Origin: Lacihabitans soyangensis | GTDB lineage: Bacteria > Bacteroidota > Bacteroidia > Cytophagales > Spirosomataceae | DNA length: 64,000 nt | Assembly (NCBI RefSeq): GCF_024343775.1 | Contig: NZ_RJUF01000002.1 | Span: 1 to 64,000, forward strand | Reading direction: 5' to 3' | Translations under genes and position numbers: made by a program | In this document: positions 8,837-17,316 of the stretch, piece after piece | How the letters are laid out: each line of letters begins with the position of its first letter | Position numbering within the stretch: the stretch's first letter is position 1 | Notes under the pieces: generated by a model | Databases searched by the model: none | Told to the model about the DNA's origin: nothing | The model's input: only the letters and a program-made list of their open reading frames with translations

Positions 8837-9610
8837 ATGAACTTGCCATCATCGCTAATTATCGAGCAGAAAGAGGACATTCTTTTGGTAAAAATCAACC
8901 GTACCGAAAAAAGGAATGCCATTAATGATGCATTGGTTTTAGGTTTGGAAAGCGTTTTTTCTAATATTCCAGATGGTGTAAAGTGTACAGTTATTTATAG
9001 CGAGGGTCAGCATTTTAGTGCCGGACTCGATTTATCAGAACTCAAAGAAAGAGATATCATAGAAGGTTTGCACCACTCAAGAATTTGGCACCGAGCCTTG
9101 GAAAAAATTCAGTTTGGTACCGTGCCCGTAGTAGCCGTTTTACATGGGGCTTGTGTAGGAGGAGGCTTGGAGATTGCCTCGGCTTGCCATATAAGAGTAG
9201 CCGAAAAAAGTACTTTCTATGCCTTGCCTGAGGGTCAGAGGGGGATTTTTGTGGGAGGTGGAGCTTCAGTGCGATTACCAAAGCTCATCGGAATGGCCCG
9301 CATGGCCGATATGATGTTTACAGGAAGGGTAATTTCTGCCGAAGAAGGCATGCCAATGGGCTTCTCTCAATATGTAACCGATGAAGGAAAAGGATTAGAA
9401 AAAGGAATAGAAATTGCAAAAAAAATAGCCCAAAATGCATCAACAACCAACTATGCCTTGATGCATGTTTTACCGAGGATAGTGGATTCAGGGCAAACGG
9501 AAGGATTGATGATGGAATCGCTAATAGCTACTATTTCTTCGTCGTCGCCAGAAGCCAAAAAACGATTGAATGACTTTTTGGAAGGCAGAGCCAAAAAGGT
9601 TGGAGAATGA
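8837..9610 (+). CDS. Enoyl-CoA hydratase/isomerase (crotonase) family protein
   Basis: A 257-residue crotonase. Oxyanion-hole segments are HFSAGLDLSEL (about 56-66) and HGACVGGGLEIASACHIRVA (about 95-114); the two usual acidic catalytic positions are present as the Glu in GGGLEIA and the Glu in LPEGQRG. It should hydrate the double bond of a cinnamoyl-CoA-type ester; whether it also cleaves (hydratase/lyase, Ech type) cannot be decided. It sits directly upstream of a feruloyl-CoA-synthetase-like ligase. A TACATTTG box at 8783-8790 could be its -7 element. No vanillin or hydroxybenzaldehyde dehydrogenase is in the window, which favours a beta-oxidation-like route over the lyase route. Confidence 0.87.
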   Translation: MNLPSSLIIEQKEDILLVKINRTEKRNAINDALVLGLESVFSNIPDGVKCTVIYSEGQHFSAGLDLSELKERDIIEGLHHSRIWHRALEKIQFGTVPVVAVLHGACVGGGLEIASACHIRVAEKSTFYALPEGQRGIFVGGGASVRLPKLIGMARMADMMFTGRVISAEEGMPMGFSQYVTDEGKGLEKGIEIAKKIAQNASTTNYALMHVLPRIVDSGQTEGLMMESLIATISSSSPEAKKRLNDFLEGRAKKVGE

Positions 9611-9688
9611 GTTGATTGATTCGATTGAATTGATTTTTGATTGACGATTGTTGATTTTTCGAAAAAGGATTGAATAAAACCAAAACCC

Positions 9689-9832
9689 AATGATTGAGCG
9701 AAGCCGAAACCCGGTGGTTCAGCGGAGCCGAAACCCGGTGGTTGAGCGAAGCCGAAACCCGGTCGTTGAGCGGAGCCGAAACCCGGTCGTTGAGCGAAGC
9801 CAAAACCCAATGATTGAGCGAAGCCGAAACCA
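9689..9832. repeat. Six-unit 24-bp tandem repeat
   Basis: Units start at 9689, 9713, 9737, 9761, 9785 and 9809. The consensus is (AAT/GGT)-(G/C)-(A/G)-TTGAGCG-(A/G)-AGCC-(G/A)-AAACCC. The first and last units begin AAT; the four middle ones begin GGT. The region sits between the crotonase and the CoA ligase, outside both genes. Because 24 is a multiple of three, it gives an apparent eight-residue peptide repeat on the minus strand that is not a real gene. Its core, on the other strand TTCGGCTTCGCTCA, is shared with the array at 51698-52131. Confidence 0.95.
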
Positions 9833-9862
9833 CAATACTTTTTAAAATTTTAAAAATTCTAT

Positions 9863-11650
9863 ATGTTTAAAAAAACAAAATTTGGACCGACCTCGACCAC
9901 GAAAACCATTCGTGATGACGGCTCTATTTTGTTCAAACTTAACCAATCACTTGAAGATTTTCCAGAGAAAATCAACGAAAAATTGATTTATTGGGCAAAT
10001 AAAACTCCAGACAAAACTTTCATTGCACGTAGAAACCATGTCAATGAATGGAAGGAGTTTTCGTATTTTGAAACCTTGGAAAAAGTAAAATCAATTGCTC
10101 AATACCTTTTAAATCTAAATTTTTCGAAGGACGAAACCATCGTAATATTATCAGAAAACAGTATTGAACATGCCTTTTTAGCATTGGCAGCATTGCATGT
10201 TGGTATTACTTATACTCCAATATCGCCACCTTATTCCTTAATTTCAAATGACTTTGGCAAACTCAAGCATTGTTTGGAACTAATGACCCCAAAATTAGTC
10301 TTTGCACAAGACGCCAAAAATTATGCAAATGCAATTGAATTAACTAAACAGTTATTTCCTAATATTCAAATAGTTACTGCCGAACAATCTACGGAGATAG
10401 ATTTTTCTGAACTCTTAAATACACCTTATAACGAAAGCGTTGATCAGGCATTTTCGAAAGTTAAACCTGAAACTGTTGCTAAGGTTTTATTTACATCAGG
10501 TTCAACCGGGTTACCTAAAGGTGTGATAAACACTCAAAAAATGTGGTGTGCTAATTTGCAGCAAATCACACAAGTTTTTCCTTTTATGCAGGAAGAACCG
10601 CCAGTATTTATTGATTGGCTGCCCTGGAATCATACTTTTGGGGGAAATCACAATTTCGGACTCACACTCTACAATGGAGGAACACTATATCTTGATGAAG
10701 GAAAACCGACCGCCAAAGGAATAGAGAGCACTGTTCAAAATCTTAGAGAAATTTCACCGACCGCCTATTTCAATGTGCCAAAAGGTTTTGAAATGTTGAT
10801 CCCCTATTTTGAAAAAGAACCCGAATTGAGAGGTAAATTCTTTAAAAATCTCAATATTTTGTTTTACGCAGGAGCGAGTTTGGCCCAACCCGTTTGGAAT
10901 CGGTTAGAGGAATTGGCCATGGAAACCATAGGCGAAAAAATACCAATTATTACAGGCCTCGGTTGCACCGAATCGGGTCCTTCGGCCATGTTTGCCAGCT
11001 GGGGAGGTAGTTTTTCGGGTCTCCTGGGTGTGCCTGTCGCAGGAATGGAGGTGAAATTGGTGCCAGATGGCGACAAAATGGAGGCCAGATACAAGGCTCC
11101 GAATGTAACACCGGGCTATTGGAGAAACGAGGAAGAAACGATTAAATCTTTTGACGAAGAAGGCTATTACAAAACCGGTGATGCCGTAAAGTTTGTGGAC
11201 GAACATGACCCGAACAAAGGTTTGGTTTTTGATGGCAGAATTGCCGAGGATTTTAAGCTATCTACCGGCACTTGGGTAAATGTAGGCGTTTTGAAAGCCA
11301 AAATTATTTCAGCAGGTTCACCCATTGTACAGGACGTGGTCATTGCCGGATTGGATAAAGAGTATATAGGAGCGATTTTGTTTTTAAATGGAGATTCTTG
11401 TCGAAATTTGATTGGAGAAAATTTGGACTACAAAGAAGCCTATTTGCACGAAAAAGTGCATCATTTTTTGGGTGAAATGCTCGAAAAATTCAATTCACAA
11501 TCTACTGGAAGTTCAACAAAAGTGGAAAGGATAATCATTGCGACGGAGCCCCCTTCGATAGATTTGGGGGAAATAACCGATAAAGGCTCTCTTAATCAAA
11601 GGGCCGTTTTGAAGCACAGGGCAGATTTGGTGGAGGAAATGTTCAGATAA
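9863..11650 (+). CDS. Feruloyl-CoA synthetase-like aryl-CoA ligase
   Basis: A 595-residue AMP-forming acyl-CoA synthetase. It has FTSGSTGLPKGV (P-loop, about 210-221), VFIDWLPWNHTFGGNHN with the family-typical WLPWNHTFGG block, GLGCTESGP, and YYKTGDA. The WLPWNHTFGG and NGGTLYLDEGKP segments are typical of the Fcs branch that activates ferulate, coumarate and related aryl acids. The expected reaction is aryl acid + ATP + CoA to aryl-CoA. The C-terminal segment EPPSIDLGE is encoded by a C5/G5 palindrome (11547-11573) that may be a small repeat insertion. The exact acid it prefers is not readable; a CouL-like role is likely from the neighbouring amidohydrolase and SDR. Confidence 0.87.
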   Translation: MFKKTKFGPTSTTKTIRDDGSILFKLNQSLEDFPEKINEKLIYWANKTPDKTFIARRNHVNEWKEFSYFETLEKVKSIAQYLLNLNFSKDETIVILSENSIEHAFLALAALHVGITYTPISPPYSLISNDFGKLKHCLELMTPKLVFAQDAKNYANAIELTKQLFPNIQIVTAEQSTEIDFSELLNTPYNESVDQAFSKVKPETVAKVLFTSGSTGLPKGVINTQKMWCANLQQITQVFPFMQEEPPVFIDWLPWNHTFGGNHNFGLTLYNGGTLYLDEGKPTAKGIESTVQNLREISPTAYFNVPKGFEMLIPYFEKEPELRGKFFKNLNILFYAGASLAQPVWNRLEELAMETIGEKIPIITGLGCTESGPSAMFASWGGSFSGLLGVPVAGMEVKLVPDGDKMEARYKAPNVTPGYWRNEEETIKSFDEEGYYKTGDAVKFVDEHDPNKGLVFDGRIAEDFKLSTGTWVNVGVLKAKIISAGSPIVQDVVIAGLDKEYIGAILFLNGDSCRNLIGENLDYKEAYLHEKVHHFLGEMLEKFNSQSTGSSTKVERIIIATEPPSIDLGEITDKGSLNQRAVLKHRADLVEEMFR

Positions 11651-11659
11651 GTCTATAAT

Positions 11660-11744
11660 GGCACGCTGATGACGCTAATCTCCGAACGCTGATGGACACG
11701 GATTTAATAATCAGCAGTGTTTATATCCGTTTTATCAGCGTGAC
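11660..11744. repeat. Gene-less 85-bp inverted-repeat element (MITE-like)
   Basis: It begins with GGCACGCTGAT (11660-11670) and ends with ATCAGCGTGAC (11734-11744), which is its reverse complement apart from one base. The interior carries the words GACACGGAT and ATATCCGT. It lies just after the CoA-ligase stop and 22 bp before a longer element with the same termini that carries a gene. It looks like a deletion derivative of that element. Confidence 0.75.
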
Positions 11745-11766
11745 AACAAAATGATTAGTGGCAAAT

Positions 11767-12334
11767 GGCACGCTGATGACGCTGATCTTCGAACACTGAT
11801 TAAAACGGATTTAATCTGGGTTTAACAACATTAAGATGTACTCTATTTTTTAATGAAAATTATTTATGTACAAATATGGAATTACTATACAAGGACTAAC
11901 TGATAAGGTTTTAAAAACATTTTATGATGTTTACAATGAACTAGGTTTTGGCTTTTTAGAAAAAGTTTATCAAAATTCACTATTTTTAGAATTGAGGTCA
12001 AGAGGTTTTCATGTTGAAGCTCAAAAGCAAATTAAAGTGAATTTCAAAGGTTTCGAGGTAGGTGAATATTACGCAGATTTAGTTGTAGATGAAAAAATAA
12101 TATTGAAATTAAAAGCAGCCGAATTTATTGTTCCTGAATTTGAAAGTCAATTAATTAACTATTTGAGAGGTACTGATAAAGAAGTTGGACTCCTTTTAAA
12201 TTTCGGCATTAAACCAGAATTCAAAAGGAAAGTATTTGAAAATTCAAGGAAAAATTTGAAACAAGAAAATTGAATGATAATCAAAAATAAAATCCGTAAA
12301 ATCTGCGTTGGAACATCCGTTTTATCAGCGTGCC
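11767..12334 (+). mobile_element. GxxExxY gene cassette with 11-bp terminal inverted repeats
   Basis: The left end GGCACGCTGAT (11767-11777) and right end ATCAGCGTGCC (12324-12334) are perfect 11-bp inverted repeats about 570 bp apart. Inside both ends lie looser copies of the words AACGGAT and ATCCGT. The only gene within is the GxxExxY protein. No obvious target-site duplication flanks it. The gene-less copy at 11660-11744 has the same termini. Whether the cassette moves by its own protein or by a transposase in trans is unknown; the mobility itself is inferred from structure. Confidence 0.6.
11866..12273 (+). CDS. GxxExxY protein (PD-(D/E)XK-like fold), putative active site altered
   Basis: A 135-residue protein of the GxxExxY family. 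The name motif is seen as GFLEKVY at about residues 27-33, and the nuclease-like core continues with YYADLVVDEKII and then KLKAAE near residues 67-84. Family members normally have E-L-K at that last position, giving the PD-(D/E)XK triad; here it reads K-L-K, a change one base could make (GAA to AAA), so the metal-binding Glu appears lost. The rest, including the C-terminal LLLNFG block, is intact. It is carried in an inverted-repeat cassette, a context in which this family is often found. The function of the family is not established. Confidence 0.82.
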   Translation: MYKYGITIQGLTDKVLKTFYDVYNELGFGFLEKVYQNSLFLELRSRGFHVEAQKQIKVNFKGFEVGEYYADLVVDEKIILKLKAAEFIVPEFESQLINYLRGTDKEVGLLLNFGIKPEFKRKVFENSRKNLKQEN

Positions 12335-12352
12335 ATCCGTAAAAACAAAAAA

Positions 12353-13120
12353 ATGAAAATACAAAATAAAACATTCGTAATAACAGGTGGAGCATCTGGT
12401 TTGGGATATGCTACTGCCAAAATGATTCTTGAAAACGGTGGAAATGCAGTCCTTTTGGATGTAAATGCAGAAGCTGGCGAAATAGCAGAAAGAGAATTGG
12501 GCAAAAATGCCTTATTTGTCAAAACCGACGTTACCAGCGAAGCCGATGTTCAAAACTCAATTGATACAGCCATTCATCATTTTGGTGCGATAAATGGCGT
12601 AGCCAATTGTGCAGGAATAGGCCCAGCCATGCGAGTTGTTGGTAAAAATGGTCCACATGCACTCGATTTCTTTTCTAAAGTAATCAATATCAACCTCATC
12701 GGCACTTTCAATGTATTACGATTAGCCACAAACGTGATGCAAAACAATGAGCCCAATGAAGGTGGTGAAAGAGGCGTAATTATCAATACAGCCTCTGTGG
12801 CAGCATTTGATGGGCAAATCGGTCAGGCCGCATACTCAGCTTCAAAAGGGGGAATAGTGGCCATGACTTTGCCGATTGCTAGAGAACTGGCCAGAATGGG
12901 AATTAGAGTAATGGCTATTGCCCCAGGGATTTTTGAAACTCCTTTATTGGCATCCATGCCTGATGATGTTAGAGAATCTTTAGGAAAACAAGTTCCATTT
13001 CCTCCAAGATTAGGTCAACCCACCGAATACGCAAATCTTGTAAAACATATCATAGAAAATCAGATGCTCAATGGAGAAGTAATCAGACTCGACGGAGCCA
13101 TAAGAATGGGAGCAAAATAA
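12353..13120 (+). CDS. 3-hydroxyacyl-CoA dehydrogenase-type SDR (CouO-like role)
   Basis: A 255-residue SDR; the ATG at 12353 is chosen because residues before it come from the repeat cassette end. It has TGGASGLG at about 11-18, [17 protein letters not shown] with the catalytic Ser, YSASKGG and [11 protein letters not shown]. This arrangement is typical of the type-2 3-hydroxyacyl-CoA dehydrogenases (HSD17B10-like). In the cluster it would oxidise a 3-hydroxy-3-arylpropanoyl-CoA to the 3-keto ester, the step given to CouO in p-hydroxycinnamate breakdown. The repeat cassette now separates it from the ligase gene upstream, so expression may have been affected. Confidence 0.87.
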   Translation: MKIQNKTFVITGGASGLGYATAKMILENGGNAVLLDVNAEAGEIAERELGKNALFVKTDVTSEADVQNSIDTAIHHFGAINGVANCAGIGPAMRVVGKNGPHALDFFSKVININLIGTFNVLRLATNVMQNNEPNEGGERGVIINTASVAAFDGQIGQAAYSASKGGIVAMTLPIARELARMGIRVMAIAPGIFETPLLASMPDDVRESLGKQVPFPPRLGQPTEYANLVKHIIENQMLNGEVIRLDGAIRMGAK

Positions 13121-13140
13121 AATTAAACCAACCTATAAAT

Positions 13141-14253
13141 ATGAAAAAAATTATAGCTCTTCTTTTATTTACAAATGCAGTTTTTGCACAAAAAATCGCT
13201 AAAATAGACTCTGGAGCAATAAATGGTGCTGCTTTCCGAATTGTTTTCCCTGAAAACTGGAAAGGAAAACTCGTGATGTATGCCCATGGATATGAGTTTA
13301 TGGGGAGTCCTTTACAAAGTAAAAATCCGGAGTGGATTTCTAGAATGAAACCATTTACAGAAAGAGGTTTTGCCGTAGCAGCCTCCGACTATCGAAATCA
13401 AGGCCTGGCCTTGGTTCAAGGAGTCGATGATACCGAAGCACTTCGACAATATTTTGTGAATAAATATGGAAAGCCCGATTCTACTTTTATAGCGGGGCAT
13501 TCTATGGGCGGTGGCATCACCATTGCTACCCTGGAGAATTTTGGTAAAAATTATGTAGGTGGCTTTCCTATGTGCCCATTGGCAGGCAGAATTTACCTCC
13601 AAACCAAAAAAGAGTTTGACCTGATAGCCGCATTCAATGCACTGTTTCCCGGATATATGCCCAGTTTAGGAGAAATATTAGATAAAAATCAATCAACCAA
13701 ACCCGTACCCATGAATGTTGCGTTTGGCAAAGCCATGAAAATCAAAAAAGAGATTTTCGCCAAAGACTCACTACTTGCCGCCGATATTGCAGACAGATTT
13801 GATCTGAAACCCGACGATTTGCCTTTTGCTCTGGCTTTTGGCGAAAATGTACTAAGAGACATAGCCATCAAAGGTGGCGGAAACCCTTACGACAATACAA
13901 ATACGCTTTATGGCGGATTCAGGGACAATCTCCAGGTGAATCAAAAAGTGGAAAGATTGACAGCAAACATTGCCCAAGACAAACTTTTTGCACAATATGA
14001 CCGAACTGGAAATATAGACAAACCGACTCTGGCTTTGCATACGGTTTATGATCAACTCATTCCTGCCGAAATGGCAATTGGCAGATATGAAAATTTGATT
14101 CAAGAAAAAGGGAAACAGGATTATTTCACGGTAAAATACACGGATGGACAAGGGCACTGTAACTTTACAGAAGCACAAACCGGACAGGCATTTGACGAAC
14201 TCAGAGCCTGGGTGAAAACAGGCAAAAAAGCTCAAGCAGGATACATAAAATAA
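13141..14253 (+). CDS. Exported alpha/beta hydrolase, possible aryl-ester esterase
   Basis: A 370-residue protein with a signal peptide of about 17 residues (ends AVFAQ). The nucleophile elbow GHSMGGG is at about 119-125, the acid is the Asp in HTVYDQLIP, and the His is in GQGHCNF. The Gly-His run YAHGYEFMG near 46-54 may be the oxyanion region. It lies 20 bp after the SDR gene and 24 bp before the MetE-like gene. An exported esterase here could free hydroxycinnamic acids from plant esters such as chlorogenate before uptake; that is inference from location and fold only, as the sequence does not fix the substrate. Confidence 0.8.
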   Translation: MKKIIALLLFTNAVFAQKIAKIDSGAINGAAFRIVFPENWKGKLVMYAHGYEFMGSPLQSKNPEWISRMKPFTERGFAVAASDYRNQGLALVQGVDDTEALRQYFVNKYGKPDSTFIAGHSMGGGITIATLENFGKNYVGGFPMCPLAGRIYLQTKKEFDLIAAFNALFPGYMPSLGEILDKNQSTKPVPMNVAFGKAMKIKKEIFAKDSLLAADIADRFDLKPDDLPFALAFGENVLRDIAIKGGGNPYDNTNTLYGGFRDNLQVNQKVERLTANIAQDKLFAQYDRTGNIDKPTLALHTVYDQLIPAEMAIGRYENLIQEKGKQDYFTVKYTDGQGHCNFTEAQTGQAFDELRAWVKTGKKAQAGYIK

Positions 14254-14277
14254 AAATCTTAAAAAAAATATAACAGA

Positions 14278-15384
14278 ATGAAAAACAACAATTTCAGAGC
14301 GGATCATGTGGGTAGTTTGTTAAGAACTACCGAAGTAAAAGAAAACAGAGATAAATGGAAAAATGGCCAAATATCGGCCGAAGAATTGAGAGAAATTGAG
14401 AATATCGGCATTACCGAAACGGTAAAAAAACTGGAGGCCACAGGCATGAAAGCCATTACCGACGGTGAATTCAGAAGAGACTATTTCCATCTTGATTTCC
14501 TCAAGGAACTAGCAGGGGTAACTGTCACCGGAGGTGTAGGAGGTGGACAAGCCAAAGTTGCCTCCGATGGGTTTACCCCGCCAGTATTAAGTGTAACTGG
14601 TAAACTTAAACACCAGCATGATATCCAGGTAGATGATTTTAATTTCTTAAAATCAATCGTTAAGGCCACTCCAAAAGTATCGATACCATCCCCTACCATG
14701 ATTCACTTCCGTGGAGGTAGAAAATCTATAGATATCAATTCATATCCGGACATGGATGAGTTTTTCCATGATTTGTCAGTGGCTTACAAAGAAGAAATCG
14801 ATCATCTTTACAAGGCAGGCTTACGTTATTTGCAATTAGACGACACCAATTTGGCCTACCTTTGTGACCCAAAAATGCGTGCAGCAGCAGCTGAAAGAGG
14901 TGAAGACCCGAATGAATTACCTAAAACTTATGCTGCATTGATCAATTCTGTTATCGACGGAAGACCAGACGATTTGACAGTAGGAATTCACTTGTGCAGA
15001 GGCAATTACCGCAGCACTTGGTTTGCCGAGGGAGGTTATGAGCCTGTTGCCGAAATTTTGTTCAACGAAATTAATGTGGACAGATATCTTCTGGAATACG
15101 ATGACGAACGTTCCGGAGACTTTGCTCCCTTGCGTTTTGTTCCGAAAAACAAAAAAGTAGTTTTGGGAATCATTTCATCGAAAAAAAGAGAAATGGAGAA
15201 CATTGATGACCTTTGCAAAAGAATTGACGAAGCCGCTCAATATATGCCATTGGAAAATATGTGTGTAAGTCCGCAATGTGGATTCTCTAGCACACACCAC
15301 GGCAACGACATGAGCCAAGACGACCAATGGCGAAAAATGGAATTGGTAGTAAATACAGCCATAAAAGTGTGGGGCGAAAGCTGA
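14278..15384 (+). CDS. MetE-like (cobalamin-independent methionine synthase II family) protein
   Basis: A 368-residue protein of the MetE C-terminal/UROD-like barrel family. It starts with RADHVGSLLR, typical of the family, and keeps the zinc-thiol site: HLCRGN supplies the His-x-Cys and SPQCGF the later Cys. At half the length of true MetE it lacks the N-terminal barrel. True MetE moves a methyl group from methyl-tetrahydrofolate to homocysteine; short relatives occur in catabolic clusters, where they may act on other thiols or methyl donors. With methoxylated cinnamates as possible substrates, a methyl-transfer role is attractive but unproved. Confidence 0.82.
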   Translation: MKNNNFRADHVGSLLRTTEVKENRDKWKNGQISAEELREIENIGITETVKKLEATGMKAITDGEFRRDYFHLDFLKELAGVTVTGGVGGGQAKVASDGFTPPVLSVTGKLKHQHDIQVDDFNFLKSIVKATPKVSIPSPTMIHFRGGRKSIDINSYPDMDEFFHDLSVAYKEEIDHLYKAGLRYLQLDDTNLAYLCDPKMRAAAAERGEDPNELPKTYAALINSVIDGRPDDLTVGIHLCRGNYRSTWFAEGGYEPVAEILFNEINVDRYLLEYDDERSGDFAPLRFVPKNKKVVLGIISSKKREMENIDDLCKRIDEAAQYMPLENMCVSPQCGFSSTHHGNDMSQDDQWRKMELVVNTAIKVWGES

Positions 15385-15402
15385 TTTGCTTGTGTTTTTA
15401 TA

Positions 15403-15513
15403 GAACACAGATGACACGGATTTGACAGATTTTCACTGATTATTTTATTTGAAAGGTATTGTAATTTTTATTAAAAAATCCGTGTCAAATCCATAAAATC
15501 CGTGTTCCAACCA
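15403..15513. repeat. Imperfect inverted-repeat element of the ATCCGTGT family
   Basis: GAACAC at 15403-15408 and GTGTTC at 15502-15507 face each other, with GACACGGAT and ATCCGTGTC inside them. The right part (15478-15513) is almost identical, 35 of 36 bases, to 61929-61964 near the symporter gene, and related words occur at 18204-18240. The element fills most of the gap between the MetE-like and acyl-CoA dehydrogenase genes. The long hairpin could also weaken read-through. Confidence 0.8.
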
Positions 15514-15532
15514 GTCACAAAATAAAATAAAG

Positions 15533-17314
15533 ATGCAATTATACGCTAGACAAAATATTGATTTCATATTGCACGAAGTGCTGAAAGTAGAAGAACTCTG
15601 CGAGGATGATTATTTTAAAAATCATTCGAAAGAGACCTTCGATTTGGTGCTTGATATGGCCGATGAAATCAGTCAAAAAACTTCTTTACCTGCTTTTGTC
15701 GATAGCGATAGAAATCAGCCGCAACTGATTGATGGTCAAGTGAGCGTACATTCAGGTGTGCATACTTTCGTAAAAACATATGCTGAGGCTGGGATGATTT
15801 CTGCTACTTTTGATGAGTCCTTTGATGGCCAACAATTACCCAAAACGGTATATGCTGCATCAGAATACATCGGATTAAGTGCCCATAATAGCTTCATGAT
15901 GTTCACCGATCTGGCCAATGGTTGTGCCAATCTGATAGCTACTTTCGGTACTCAAGAGCAAAAGGACCAATATGTCACTAAGTTACTATCAGCAGAGTGG
16001 CTCAGCAGTATGTGTCTTACCGAGCCTCAGGCGGGCAGTTCACTCTCCGATGTTGCCACTAAGGCCATTCCTCAAACTGATGGAACCTACAAAATTTCTG
16101 GACAAAAAGTTTTTATTTCTGCTGGAGACCATGACATTACACCTAATATCATTCATTTGGTTTTAGCCCGTATTGAAGGTGCTCCGGCAGGCGTAAAAGG
16201 CATTTCTTTGTTTATTGTGCCAAAGAATCGTGTGGATGATTTGCAGGTCTCCAATGATGTTACCTCTATAGGCATTTATCATAAAATGGGCCAAAAAGCT
16301 ACGCCGGCCATGCATTTGGCTTTTGGCGAAAACGACAATTGTGTTGGCTATCTTTTAGGGGAACCCAATCAAGGTCTAACCCAAATGTTCAAAATGATGA
16401 ACAGTGCCCGTTTAGGAGTGGGCATGACCGGAATCGCTTGTGCGTCGGCGGCATATCATCATTCTCTAAAGTATGCAAAGGAACGTATTCAAGGAAAACG
16501 ATTGGATGAAAACCTTAAATTAGTACCTTCCAACATCATTGAGCACCCTGATGTAAGAAGAATGCTTTTCAAACAGAAAGCGATTGTAGAAGGCGGCTTG
16601 GCATTTATGATACAATGCTATTTTTACATTGATCAAACTCGTGTGAATCCAGATAGAAAAGCATATTTTGAAACTTTGCTTGAGCTCCTTACTCCTGTTG
16701 CCAAAACCTTTGGTGCAGAAATGGGAATTGTGTCTGTAAATCAAGGCTTGCAGGTCTTGGGCGGTTATGGCTATACTGAAGATTTTCCCTTGGAACAACT
16801 GGCCAGAGACGTCAGAATTTGCAGCATTTATGAAGGAACTACCGGCATTCAATCTTTGGCACTTTTGGGCAGAGAGATTTTTAGAAATGACAAAATTGCT
16901 CTGAAATATTGGTACTCTGAGGTTGAAGAAACTTTAGAGAAAGTCAGAAAAGAGCCTAAGCTTAAGATATTCCTGGATGATTTTGAAAAAAAACTGAGTA
17001 TTTTCGATAAAGTCAACGAGCACTTAGAAAAGTTATCGAAAGAAAAAGATGTGGAAATATTCATAAAGGATGCCACTACTTACATGGAGCTTTTTGGATT
17101 ATTAAATGTAGCATGGCAATGGCTGAAAATGTCGGAAATAGCCGAATTGAATATCCACAATAGCGATACCGAAAGCAAATTTTATCTTTCAAAAATCGAA
17201 ACCATGAAGTTTTTCTTTAAATATGAATTAAGTAAAGTTGACCAATTAGCCGAAATTCTTTTTCAAACGGACAGCTTAACCATTTTTGACCCAAATACTG
17301 ACCATTTAGATTAA
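15533..17314 (+). CDS. Acyl-CoA dehydrogenase
   Basis: A 593-residue FAD-dependent acyl-CoA dehydrogenase of the long form with a C-terminal extension. It has MCLTEPQAGSSLSD (flavin/substrate region, about 158-171), a G-QKVFISAGDHD block and SIYEGTTGIQSLALLGRE, where the Glu before GTTG is the likely catalytic base. It would form the alpha-beta double bond of a saturated acyl-CoA, for example a dihydrocinnamoyl-CoA, feeding the crotonase step. The gene ends two bases before the amidohydrolase ATG, so the pair are coupled. Confidence 0.88.
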   Translation: MQLYARQNIDFILHEVLKVEELCEDDYFKNHSKETFDLVLDMADEISQKTSLPAFVDSDRNQPQLIDGQVSVHSGVHTFVKTYAEAGMISATFDESFDGQQLPKTVYAASEYIGLSAHNSFMMFTDLANGCANLIATFGTQEQKDQYVTKLLSAEWLSSMCLTEPQAGSSLSDVATKAIPQTDGTYKISGQKVFISAGDHDITPNIIHLVLARIEGAPAGVKGISLFIVPKNRVDDLQVSNDVTSIGIYHKMGQKATPAMHLAFGENDNCVGYLLGEPNQGLTQMFKMMNSARLGVGMTGIACASAAYHHSLKYAKERIQGKRLDENLKLVPSNIIEHPDVRRMLFKQKAIVEGGLAFMIQCYFYIDQTRVNPDRKAYFETLLELLTPVAKTFGAEMGIVSVNQGLQVLGGYGYTEDFPLEQLARDVRICSIYEGTTGIQSLALLGREIFRNDKIALKYWYSEVEETLEKVRKEPKLKIFLDDFEKKLSIFDKVNEHLEKLSKEKDVEIFIKDATTYMELFGLLNVAWQWLKMSEIAELNIHNSDTESKFYLSKIETMKFFFKYELSKVDQLAEILFQTDSLTIFDPNTDHLD

Positions 17315-17316
17315 TC

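Noticed and set aside
9451-9833. Minus-strand frames encoding an eight-residue repeat (GFGFAQRP type) and an alternative frame
   Set aside because: They are read-through of a 24-bp tandem repeat, and overlap the end of the crotonase gene; no start signal or family match.
8837-11650. Classical Fcs/Ech vanillin route
   Set aside because: No vanillin dehydrogenase or vanAB in the window, while an SDR and a CouM-like hydrolase are present; cannot be excluded fully.
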